Below are positions 1 through 6,362 of a stretch of DNA of 17,196 nucleotides, in pieces; the first letter of the stretch is position 1, and every line of letters begins with the position of its first letter. Source of the DNA: an uncultured Eubacteriales bacterium. GTDB taxonomy: Bacteria; Bacillota; Clostridia; Christensenellales; CAG-917. The stretch spans positions 1 to 17,196 of the forward strand of contig URTQ01000013.1 in assembly GCA_900550855.1 (NCBI GenBank). Reading direction: 5' to 3'. Below the pieces are notes generated by a model. It was not told the origin of the DNA and did no database searches. It saw only the letters and a program-made list of their open reading frames with translations. A program made the translations under genes and the position numbers.

Positions 1-2648
1 CCCGCGCTTATGACGTAAACCCAGTAGTATCTGTATCTATAGGTTTTGTTTCCGTCAAAAGCAAATTCCACTCTCTCGTAGTTCGCCGATGAAAAATTGT
101 TCGTATCTATCGAAAATACGAGATTCCAGTTCGTATAGCCTTTGCTCGTCGGTGACGCGCCCGCATTTCCCGAACCGTTTTTATTGCCGTGATTCGTGCT
201 TTCGTCCGAACCCCAAATCTGAATAGTTTTCGGACGTCTGCTTGCGTTGCTTGCCGTGTCGTTTGCGTTTGTGATTGCAAAACCGGAAATCGCCGAACTG
301 CTTCCCAAATCCGCAACGAAACTCATACCCGATTGCGTGCCGCAGAACTTCTTGTCCGTTCCGTCAAACACTTTATCGAATCCTTCGTTCGTTTGGTTGC
401 CACCGTCGTATTGAATGATACTTCCGCCCGCATCGTTGTCCACCGAATATCTTGCGGTGACGGTCGCATTGTTTGTTACGTTGTAAATGGTTGTGTTGAG
501 GGCATAGCCGACAACGCCGCCGACGTATTTCGAGCCTTTCACCGAACCCGAAATCGTGAGGTTTTGAATGGTTGCGCCGTTCGTATAGCCGAAAAGACCG
601 ACGTAACTGCCCGCCTTGTTGATAGCGATTCCGCTCAAAGTTTTATTGTTTCCGTCGAAAAATCCTGAAAACGCCGCCGTATTCGTGCCGATAGGCGTCG
701 TAAAGCCCGACATATTCGTTATATCGATGTCGAGTCTGAAATAGCAGTTTGCGTATCTGCCGCTCGCGCTCGCAAGCGGATTCGTCGCATAAGCGTAAGA
801 CGAGCCGACGATACTGCCCACCACGCCGCTCGCCGAAGCCGAGCAGTTTGCGTTTACGATTTTTGCAAGGTTGTTGAGTTGCGTGACGTTGCGAATGACG
901 TACGGATTGCTCTGCGAACCCCACTTTTCGTCGAGGTGTCCCGAGTCTTTGCCGAACTCGATATTAGTCACCCATTGCGCGTACAATCTCAACGAAACGC
1001 TTGCCGTGTCTATCTTTTTGTTTTGCGCGTTTGTCAAAATCGCATTGAGAGCGGTTGCCGAGATACCCTCGCCCTTTTTGTAGAAAGTGCCGCTTCCCGT
1101 AGCGTTCAACGTCCACCCCGTAAAGAAGCCGTCTTGCATATGATAGCCGTAGGGCAAACTTGCTATTGCGCTTCCGCCGTAGCCGCCGATATTGTTGACA
1201 GTGCCGCTTGCGCTCGCATTGTTTTTATCGAAATATATCGTGTATTCAATGGGTTTCCAAATAGCGTAAATATCGCGCGTTTGACCGTTTGCGCCTGCCG
1301 TAATCGTGCTCGGCAACGGCGTTTGAGAGTCGGCAGAATCCGCCCACCCTGCAAAATAATAGCCCGATTTCGCAAATCCCCCGAGCACGCCCGTTGCGGC
1401 AAAGTCGTCTGCCGTATACAAGGTTATCTGCGAGCCGCCTTCGATATTATAATAAATCGTCTTAGTATCGCCCGACGAAGCGTTTTGGTGATATATCAAA
1501 CCAAACAACGGCGTCCATTGTGCATACAACGTTTTTGCGACTATGCCGTTTGCGCTCGACGTTGACGGCGTTTTTGTAAAATCTTCCGTAATCGTCGCAC
1601 CGTCTGCAAAACTATTGCCGATTCCGTTTCCGTTTGTGTCGATTTGGTCATTCCAACCCGTAAATTTGTAACCCGCTCTTTCAAACTGATTCAAATTGAG
1701 CGAATCGCCTGCGCCGTATGTAAGCACTTGATTGCTCATCGAGCCTTTAGTGCTTCCGTTTCCGTTGAACGCCACTTGATAGCGACCTGCATAAGAAAGG
1801 CTTATATCGCCGATGAGCGACATCGCATTTGAACGGTCGCCATAGCCCGAAACGTCTTGTTTCTTTGCAACCATTTGCAACTGCAACGTAATATTTCTAT
1901 AACCGCTTGAAACAGCAACGCCCGATATATCGACGTTTGTCGCGTTCCACGTTTTCGTATCTTTTTTTTGCGTATTGCCGGAACTGCTTACGGTTATGCT
2001 GTCAGTAGACAAAACGGTACTGCCATTTAACAAACTGCCTATTGTTTGCGTGGAAAAAGTCTTGCTTGAAGTTTTGTTTCTATACGCACCGGCAAAAAGT
2101 TTTGCGGAAAAATTAATTTTTGTAATACTTTGTGGAACACGAATAGTTGTTGTCAATGTAGCAACCATTCCCGCGTCGCCTTGGTCACTTTGTCCGAAAA
2201 TACCAACCGTTGCAAACGTTAGCGTGCCGAATCCCCAAATTTTATCGTCGTCCCAAGTACCTGATGTCGGACCTTTAATTTCGGAATTTGCGTTAAACTT
2301 CACTTTGAACGGCAAAAAGTCAGAAGTATCGTCAAATTTCGGGTTATTGCTACTACCGGTACCGCCGTTCCAACTTTCAGGCAACCAGTTGCTCGTCGAA
2401 GTGGGATTCAAAGAATGAGAGTCACCCATCAAATCGCTTGTCGCAAGCGTTGTGGTAGTGCCTGACGTCGACACGCCGTTTGCAACGTTTCCTATAATGC
2501 CGTTTTGTTGAAGGGAATTTTCAATGCCGAAAGCACCGGAGAGCGTGCCGGCAAAGACGAGGACAAACATCACCGCAAGCAGCAATCCGCTCGCAGTCCA
2601 CTTCATACACTTTTTCAGTTTGGTTTGTCCTATCCTTGTACTTCTCAT
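1..2648 (-). CDS. Large secreted modular surface protein (InlB-type repeats, GLUG, discoidin-like domain); partial, 3' end outside window
   Basis: Reading the minus strand from ATG at 2648 gives an uninterrupted frame of about 882 codons to the window edge, so the C-terminus (possible anchor) is not visible. A GGAGAG ribosome site lies 4 nt upstream. Residues 1–40 form a signal peptide: a Lys/Arg-rich n-region, a hydrophobic core (GLLLAVMFVLVFAGTL) and a plausible cleavage after LSGA. Residues about 40–285 are Ser/Thr/Asn-rich and unassigned. About 289–561 hold three Listeria-Bacteroides (InlB B-type) repeats, recognisable by GYKFTGW, GYYFAGW and GFFTGW followed by LYAQW, IYAIW and LYAQW. About 562–731 resemble GLUG-motif proteins (NPYVIRNVTQLNNLA lead-in; FDGNNKTLSGI; VGLFGYTNGATIQNL). 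About 731–880 resemble a discoidin/F5-8C domain (RPKTIQIWGSDE, then the WNLVF strand). Such proteins are surface adhesins or glycan-binding proteins in gut Firmicutes; the ligand is unknown. It is transcribed divergently from csoR. Confidence 0.85.
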   Translation of the reverse strand, partial: MRSTRIGQTKLKKCMKWTASGLLLAVMFVLVFAGTLSGAFGIENSLQQNGIIGNVANGVSTSGTTTTLATSDLMGDSHSLNPTSTSNWLPESWNGGTGSSNNPKFDDTSDFLPFKVKFNANSEIKGPTSGTWDDDKIWGFGTLTFATVGIFGQSDQGDAGMVATLTTTIRVPQSITKINFSAKLFAGAYRNKTSSKTFSTQTIGSLLNGSTVLSTDSITVSSSGNTQKKDTKTWNATNVDISGVAVSSGYRNITLQLQMVAKKQDVSGYGDRSNAMSLIGDISLSYAGRYQVAFNGNGSTKGSMSNQVLTYGAGDSLNLNQFERAGYKFTGWNDQIDTNGNGIGNSFADGATITEDFTKTPSTSSANGIVAKTLYAQWTPLFGLIYHQNASSGDTKTIYYNIEGGSQITLYTADDFAATGVLGGFAKSGYYFAGWADSADSQTPLPSTITAGANGQTRDIYAIWKPIEYTIYFDKNNASASGTVNNIGGYGGSAIASLPYGYHMQDGFFTGWTLNATGSGTFYKKGEGISATALNAILTNAQNKKIDTASVSLRLYAQWVTNIEFGKDSGHLDEKWGSQSNPYVIRNVTQLNNLAKIVNANCSASASGVVGSIVGSSYAYATNPLASASGRYANCYFRLDIDITNMSGFTTPIGTNTAAFSGFFDGNNKTLSGIAINKAGSYVGLFGYTNGATIQNLTISGSVKGSKYVGGVVGYALNTTIYNVTNNATVTARYSVDNDAGGSIIQYDGGNQTNEGFDKVFDGTDKKFCGTQSGMSFVADLGSSSAISGFAITNANDTASNASRRPKTIQIWGSDESTNHGNKNGSGNAGASPTSKGYTNWNLVFSIDTNNFSSANYERVEFAFDGNKTYRYRYYWVYVISA

Positions 2649-2764
2649 TTTACTCTCCGTCTGTGTGCGCATACACGCATTATGTTATATATTTTATATT
2701 ATATATACAATCCAAGCAATCGTTTTATTGGACGATTTGCAAAGTTTTTTCAAAAATTTTCAAC

Positions 2765-2794
2765 AAAAAAGCGAGATGTCTTTCCACACCTCGC
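2765..2794 (-). terminator. Intrinsic-terminator-like hairpin upstream of the surface-protein gene
   Basis: On the minus strand GCGAGGTGT (2794–2786) pairs with ACATCTCGC (2779–2771), nine pairs including one G·U, around a 6-nt loop, and is followed directly by six T residues (2770–2765). This has the form of a Rho-independent terminator. No minus-strand gene lies upstream of it, and the surface-protein ATG is 117 nt downstream. It is therefore either an orphan terminator or part of a 5' leader. Confidence 0.6.
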
Positions 2795-2890
2795 CCGAAA
2801 CGCGATTTATTTTACGTTTGTATCTTAAAACAAGTCCGATTGACTGCCCGTTCTAACAAGCAGTAAATTTGAATTTCCATTTTTCCATAC

Positions 2891-2983
2891 GACATTGCGA
2901 GAAGCAACGCACGTTGCGACGTGTAGGTCAAGGCGAAGCCGCATTTCGCTACGTCGGATTCCCACGCTATCGCGCAAAGTGAC
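2891..2983. repeat. Degenerate palindromic intergenic repeat (REP-like)
   Basis: The left end (GACATTGCGAGAAGC) and the reverse complement of the right end (GTCACTTTGCGCGATAGCG, then GGGAATCC) are related, so the unit is an imperfect inverted repeat of about 93 bp, with an inner GGC-GAA-GCC hairpin. It resembles the widespread 'GTCATTGCGAGGAGC … GTGGCAATCC' type of bacterial intergenic repeat. Only one copy is in the window, so repetition in the genome is inferred. Confidence 0.45.
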
Positions 2984-3021
2984 AAGCGGTTCAATTTTTT
3001 TCGAAAAATTCCGAAAATCCG

Positions 3022-3050
3022 TTGACTATATCGATATGCGGATTTATACT
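3022..3050 (+). promoter_or_regulatory. Sigma-A promoter of the csoR–copA operon
   Basis: -35 TTGACT (3022–3027) and -10 TATACT (3045–3050) are separated by exactly 17 nt. Each box has five of six consensus bases. The predicted transcription start is about 3057, inside the CsoR-type operator and about 27 nt before the csoR ATG. Confidence 0.8.
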
Positions 3051-3054
3051 CAAT

Positions 3055-3071
3055 ATACCCCCATAGGGTAT
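3055..3071 (+). promoter_or_regulatory. CsoR-type copper operator (ATACCC-N5-GGGTAT)
   Basis: ATACCC (3055–3060) and GGGTAT (3066–3071) form a perfect 6-bp inverted repeat around a 5-nt centre, in the G/C-tract pseudo-palindrome style known for CsoR operators. It starts 4 nt after the -10 box and covers the expected transcription start. Apo-CsoR bound here would block the operon, and Cu(I) would release it. The autoregulation is inferred from the family and the position. Confidence 0.8.
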
Positions 3072-3083
3072 GTGAGGTACACA

Positions 3084-3410
3084 ATGGAAAATAACGAAAA
3101 ACAATGTACGGCTTGTTGCTCGTGTTGCACTCATCAAAAGCACACGCCCCGAAGCGAAGAAGAATTGAAATCGCTCAATTCGCGGCTCAATCGCATAATC
3201 GGGCAACTCGGCGGAATCAAAAATATGCTCAACGGCAATCGCTATTGCGGCGACATACTCATACAGTTGTCGGCGGTACAGCGCGCGCTTGAAAGTTTCG
3301 GCTACGAGATACTTGGCGAACACCTCAAAACGTGCGTGGTGGAAAACGTGCAGGACGGCAACGTACAAATTCTCAACGAAGCGATTGAACTCATCAAGAA
3401 AATGAAATAA
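3084..3410 (+). CDS. csoR: Copper-sensing transcriptional repressor CsoR
   Basis: A 108-residue all-helical DUF156/CsoR-family repressor that derepresses copper export when it binds Cu(I). The frame stays open upstream, but ATG 3084 is chosen because GAGG (3074–3077) sits 6 nt before it and the promoter and operator lie just upstream. The Cu(I) ligand set is visible as Cys55, His80 and Cys84. Their spacing (25 and 4) equals that of Mycobacterium tuberculosis CsoR (Cys36, His61, Cys65), and the second-shell Tyr before the first Cys is kept (Tyr54). The RLNRIIGQLGGIKNM helix (about 34–48) is typical of the family. An additional N-terminal tail has five Cys and two His (Cys8, 11, 12, 14, 15; His17, 20) before the SEEE start of the core. 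The gene ends with tandem TAA TAG, 10 nt before copA, so the two are in one operon. Confidence 0.93.
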   Translation: MENNEKQCTACCSCCTHQKHTPRSEEELKSLNSRLNRIIGQLGGIKNMLNGNRYCGDILIQLSAVQRALESFGYEILGEHLKTCVVENVQDGNVQILNEAIELIKKMK

Positions 3411-3420
3411 TAGGTGACGT

Positions 3421-6108
3421 ATGGAAAAACAAAAATTCAGCGTATCGGGAATGTCGTGTTCGGCTTGCTCGGCGAGAGTCGAGAAAGTCGTTGGCGCGCT
3501 CGACGGCGTAAAGAGCGTAAGCGTCAGCCTTTTGACCAACTCTATGCTCGTCGAGTACGATTCGCCGCTCACGGCAAAGGACATATGCAAAGCGGTGGCG
3601 GAAGCAGGCTACAAAGCCGCCCTCGCGAGCGACAAATCCGAAAAAAAAGACAAAATGAATCCCATACTCGTTATGGTGATTCGCCTTGCGATTTCAATCG
3701 CACTGCTCTTGCCGCTTATGTACGTTTCTATGGGCGTGGTTATGTGGGACTGGCCGCTGTCGTTCAAGGACGACCCGATGGCAATCGCGATATACGAACT
3801 CGTGCTGTCGCTGGTGATTATGGTTGTCAACGGCAAGTTTTTCGTGAGCGGCACAAAGAGCCTTATCCACCGCGCGCCGAATATGGACACGCTCGTATCG
3901 ATGGGCAGCGCGATATCCTTCGTATACAGCGTCGCGCTTATGATACAGGCAGGCGTACACCCCGAGCATCTTCACCACCTCGCGCACAACTTGTACTTCG
4001 AGTCGGCGGCGATGATACTCGCGCTCATAACGCTCGGCAAAACTTTGGAAGCGTACAGCAAAGGCAAAACCACTTCGGCGATAAAAGGACTTATGAACCT
4101 TGCGCCCAAGACGGTGCGAGTGCTTAAAAACGGAATCGAAACGGAAATCCCCGTATCCGATTTGAACGTCGACGACTTGTTCACGGTGCGCCCCGGCGAG
4201 AACTTCGCCGCCGACGGCGTGATAGTTAGCGGCGAAACGACTGTCAACGAATCGTCCGTCACGGGCGAGAGTATGCCCGTCGACAAGAGCGAGGGTTCGA
4301 GCGTCATTTCGGGCACTACCAACCTCAACGGATTCGTAATCGTAAAAGCGCAAAAAGTGGGCGAAAACACCACCCTTTCGGGCATCGTAAAACTCGTCGA
4401 GGACGCATCGGCTTCGAAAGCCCCGATTGCAAAAACGGCAGATAAAGTGTCGGGAATATTCGTACCAACCGTCATTTTGGTTGCTTTGCTCGTTTTCATA
4501 GTCTGGATTTCAATCACCAAAGACGTCGAACAATCCCTCAAACACGCAATCAGCGTTTTGGTCATAAGTTGCCCTTGCGCGCTGGGTCTTGCAACCCCCG
4601 TCGCGATTATGGTCGGCAACGGAATAGGCGCGAAAGCAGGCGTGCTTTTCAAGACTGCAACCGCCCTCGAAGAAGCGGGCAAAACGGATATAATCGTGCT
4701 TGACAAGACGGGCACGATCACCAAAGGAACGCCCGTCGTAACCGATGTGAAATCGCTCGGAACGGTCGGACAAAACGACTTGATTTTGCTTGCCGCAAGG
4801 CTCGAATCGGGAAGCGAACACCCCATCGCTTCGGCAATCGTAAACCGCGCAAAAGAGATTTCAAACGGCGAAATTCCTGCCGCCGACAACTTCCAAAACT
4901 TGTCGGGTCACGGCATAAAAGGCACGCTCGACGGACTCGACGCACTCATCGGCAACGCCTCGTTAATGCGTGAAAATTCCTTGCTTACGGACGAAGCGCA
5001 AGAGGTTGCAAACGCGTTCTCGAAGCAAGGCAAAACGCCCCTTTACTTCGCTCTCGACGGCAAAATCGCAGGCGTGATTGCCGTTGCGGACGAGATAAAA
5101 CCCGACAGCGCGCAAGCAATTTCCACCCTCAAAAAACAAGGTTTGCGCGTGGTTATGCTCACAGGCGACAACTCGCTCAGCGCAAAAGCCATTGCGGACG
5201 AGTGCAACGTAGACGCGGTCATATCCGACGTATTGCCGCAAGACAAGGACCGCGTGGTATCTTCCCTCAAAAAGTACGGCAAAGTCGTTATGGTCGGCGA
5301 CGGCATAAACGACGCGCCCGCCCTCTCTCGCGCGGACGTCGGCATAGCAATCGGCGCAGGCACGGATATCGCCATAGACAGCGCGGACGTCGTGCTTATG
5401 AAGTCAAGCCTTTCGGATGTGACAAAAGCCGTCACGCTTTCGAGGCGCACCCTTCTCAACATCAAAGAAAACTTGTTCTGGGCGTTCATATACAACGTCA
5501 TTTGCATACCGATTGCGGCAGGCGTGCTGTCTTTCGACCCGATAAACGTCACGCTCAATCCGATGATTGCCGCAGGCGCAATGAGCCTTTCCAGCGTATG
5601 CGTGGTGCTCAACGCTTTGAGGCTCAACCTCGTCAATTTGAACAAGCACACGAAGCGCAAAAAACCGCCCGTAACTTTCGACGTGAACGAGGTTATACAA
5701 GCGGTAAAATCAAACGAATCCGTGCATAAAGACGACGAGCAAACTCAAACTATAACTGCCGAAAATACGCAAAATATCGAGGTTTCGAACGCTGAAAATC
5801 AAGCGACGAGCGAAGCAAGCGGAAAAGTCGAAAACGACGATAACGCAAGCGAAAATCAAACAAATTCGGCACAAAATAATCAAAAGGAAGGAAACACTAT
5901 GCAAAAAACTATTTCAATCGAAGGTATGATGTGTATGCACTGCGTAAAGCACGTCAAGGAAGCGCTTTCAAAGGTAAGCGGCGTAACGGAAGTCGAGGTA
6001 TCGCTCGACGATAAAAACGCGGTCGTCACGCTTGCGGCGAACGTAGACGATTCCGTCTTGAAGTCCGCAGTCGAAAACGCCGGTTACGACGTAAAAGGCA
6101 TAAAGTAA
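3421..6108 (+). CDS. copA: Cu(I)-exporting P1B-type ATPase CopA with fused C-terminal CopZ-like domain
   Basis: An 895-residue membrane pump that uses ATP to export Cu(I) from the cytoplasm. The AGGTGA site ends 3 nt before ATG 3421. An N-terminal HMA domain (about 3–66) has Cys13-x-x-Cys16. The actuator has TGES (281–284). The transmembrane metal site is Cys384-Pro-Cys386, with Tyr691-Asn692 in TM7 and Met721-x-x-Ser724-Ser725 in TM8, the full Cu(I) P1B-1 signature. Asp428 in DKTGT is the phosphorylated residue; His467-Pro468 and GDGINDAP (626–633) complete the ATP and hinge motifs. The unusual part is at the end: after TM8, about 80 Asn/Gln/Glu/Ser-rich residues (about 745–826) lead to a second HMA domain (827–895, Cys838-Met-His-Cys841). 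That domain starts at an in-frame ATG with a strong ribosome site of its own. It is co-transcribed with csoR and ends before a strong hairpin terminator. The copper specificity is well supported. Confidence 0.95.
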   Translation: MEKQKFSVSGMSCSACSARVEKVVGALDGVKSVSVSLLTNSMLVEYDSPLTAKDICKAVAEAGYKAALASDKSEKKDKMNPILVMVIRLAISIALLLPLMYVSMGVVMWDWPLSFKDDPMAIAIYELVLSLVIMVVNGKFFVSGTKSLIHRAPNMDTLVSMGSAISFVYSVALMIQAGVHPEHLHHLAHNLYFESAAMILALITLGKTLEAYSKGKTTSAIKGLMNLAPKTVRVLKNGIETEIPVSDLNVDDLFTVRPGENFAADGVIVSGETTVNESSVTGESMPVDKSEGSSVISGTTNLNGFVIVKAQKVGENTTLSGIVKLVEDASASKAPIAKTADKVSGIFVPTVILVALLVFIVWISITKDVEQSLKHAISVLVISCPCALGLATPVAIMVGNGIGAKAGVLFKTATALEEAGKTDIIVLDKTGTITKGTPVVTDVKSLGTVGQNDLILLAARLESGSEHPIASAIVNRAKEISNGEIPAADNFQNLSGHGIKGTLDGLDALIGNASLMRENSLLTDEAQEVANAFSKQGKTPLYFALDGKIAGVIAVADEIKPDSAQAISTLKKQGLRVVMLTGDNSLSAKAIADECNVDAVISDVLPQDKDRVVSSLKKYGKVVMVGDGINDAPALSRADVGIAIGAGTDIAIDSADVVLMKSSLSDVTKAVTLSRRTLLNIKENLFWAFIYNVICIPIAAGVLSFDPINVTLNPMIAAGAMSLSSVCVVLNALRLNLVNLNKHTKRKKPPVTFDVNEVIQAVKSNESVHKDDEQTQTITAENTQNIEVSNAENQATSEASGKVENDDNASENQTNSAQNNQKEGNTMQKTISIEGMMCMHCVKHVKEALSKVSGVTEVEVSLDDKNAVVTLAANVDDSVLKSAVENAGYDVKGIK
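5899..6108 (+). CDS. Possible nested CopZ-like copper chaperone from an internal start in copA
   Basis: ATG 5899 is in frame with copA (residue 827) and is preceded by AAGGAAGG (5884–5891) with 7 nt spacing, better than the copA site itself. Initiation here would give a free 69-residue HMA protein with the Cys-Met-His-Cys Cu(I) site (residues 12–15 of the short product), the size and fold of CopZ. In many Firmicutes copZ is a separate gene right after copA, so this may be a copA–copZ fusion that has kept the copZ start. The site is seen in the sequence; independent translation is inferred. Confidence 0.45.
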   Translation: MQKTISIEGMMCMHCVKHVKEALSKVSGVTEVEVSLDDKNAVVTLAANVDDSVLKSAVENAGYDVKGIK

Positions 6109-6153
6109 GCAGAATAACGACCGAAAATAAGACAAAAGATAAGCAAAAAATTC

Positions 6154-6196
6154 AAATAACCCCTAACGTTGGCAACGCCGCCGTTAGGGGTTATTT
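6154..6196 (+). terminator. Strong hairpin terminator after copA (probably bidirectional)
   Basis: A perfect 15-bp stem (6154–6168 with 6182–6196) around a 13-nt loop, with CCCCTAACG against CGTTAGGGG at its core. The plus-strand 3' arm runs into TTATTTATTATATT. On the minus strand the stem is followed by GAATTTTTT, so it could also stop transcription arriving from the PHP gene. It begins 46 nt after the copA stop. Confidence 0.8.
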
Positions 6197-6228
6197 ATTA
6201 TATTGCTCATATTCAAATTTTCCTTAAC

Positions 6229-6312
6229 TGCGGCTTTGCCGCAATTCCATTGTGACGTGAGTCACAATTTCACTCTCGCAAAGCGAGAATTTCACCGTTG
6301 CGACAAGCAACG
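6229..6312. repeat. Array of four small hairpins with 7-nt linkers
   Basis: Four perfect 6-bp hairpins follow one another: TGCGGC-TTT-GCCGCA (6229–6243), TGTGAC-GTGA-GTCACA (6251–6266), TCTCGC-AAA-GCGAGA (6274–6288) and CGTTGC-gacaa-GCAACG (6296–6312). Each pair is separated by exactly 7 nt: ATTCCAT, ATTTCAC and ATTTCAC. The linkers are conserved while the stem sequences differ, giving a period of 22–23 nt. It lies between two genes that converge on this spacer. Its function is unknown. Confidence 0.7.
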
Positions 6313-6320
6313 ATATAGTT

Positions 6321-6362
6321 GATTGCGCGTTTAGCGAAAATTTTTAGGCTAAACGTGCAATC
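6321..6362. other. Long hairpin spanning the stop codon of the PHP gene
   Basis: Arms 6321–6335 and 6348–6362 pair over 15 bp with a single G/T position (GATTGC-G-CGTTTAGC against GCTAAACG-T-GCAATC); the loop is 12 nt and A/T-rich. The stop codon of the minus-strand PHP gene (6349–6351) is in one arm. Neither strand has a T-tract after the stem, so it is a 3'-end structure rather than a standard terminator. It directly follows the hairpin array. Confidence 0.6.

Larger units (their letters stand above)
2649..3083. other. Gene-free divergent intergenic region (surface-protein gene / csoR)
   Basis: No convincing coding frame is present: the short frames here have no ribosome site or family resemblance. 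From left to right it holds a very AT-rich stretch (about 2680–2720) that probably carries the surface-gene promoter on the minus strand (a weak TTGCTT-17-TAAAAT can be read there), a minus-strand terminator-like hairpin (2765–2794), a degenerate intergenic repeat (2891–2983), and the csoR promoter and operator (3022–3071). Confidence 0.7.

Noticed and set aside
189..1565. Open frames on the plus strand opposite the surface protein (159 and 228 residues)
   Set aside because: They lie antisense to a frame with a signal peptide and recognisable domains, have no ribosome site and look like no family; they are shadows.
2505..2866. Three short plus-strand frames (76–110 residues) around the surface-gene start
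   Set aside because: Low-complexity translations through the AT-rich promoter region and the antisense of a signal peptide; no ribosome site.
6229..6312. CRISPR-like array
   Set aside because: The constant parts are only 7 nt and the variable parts are self-complementary hairpins; no cas genes are near.
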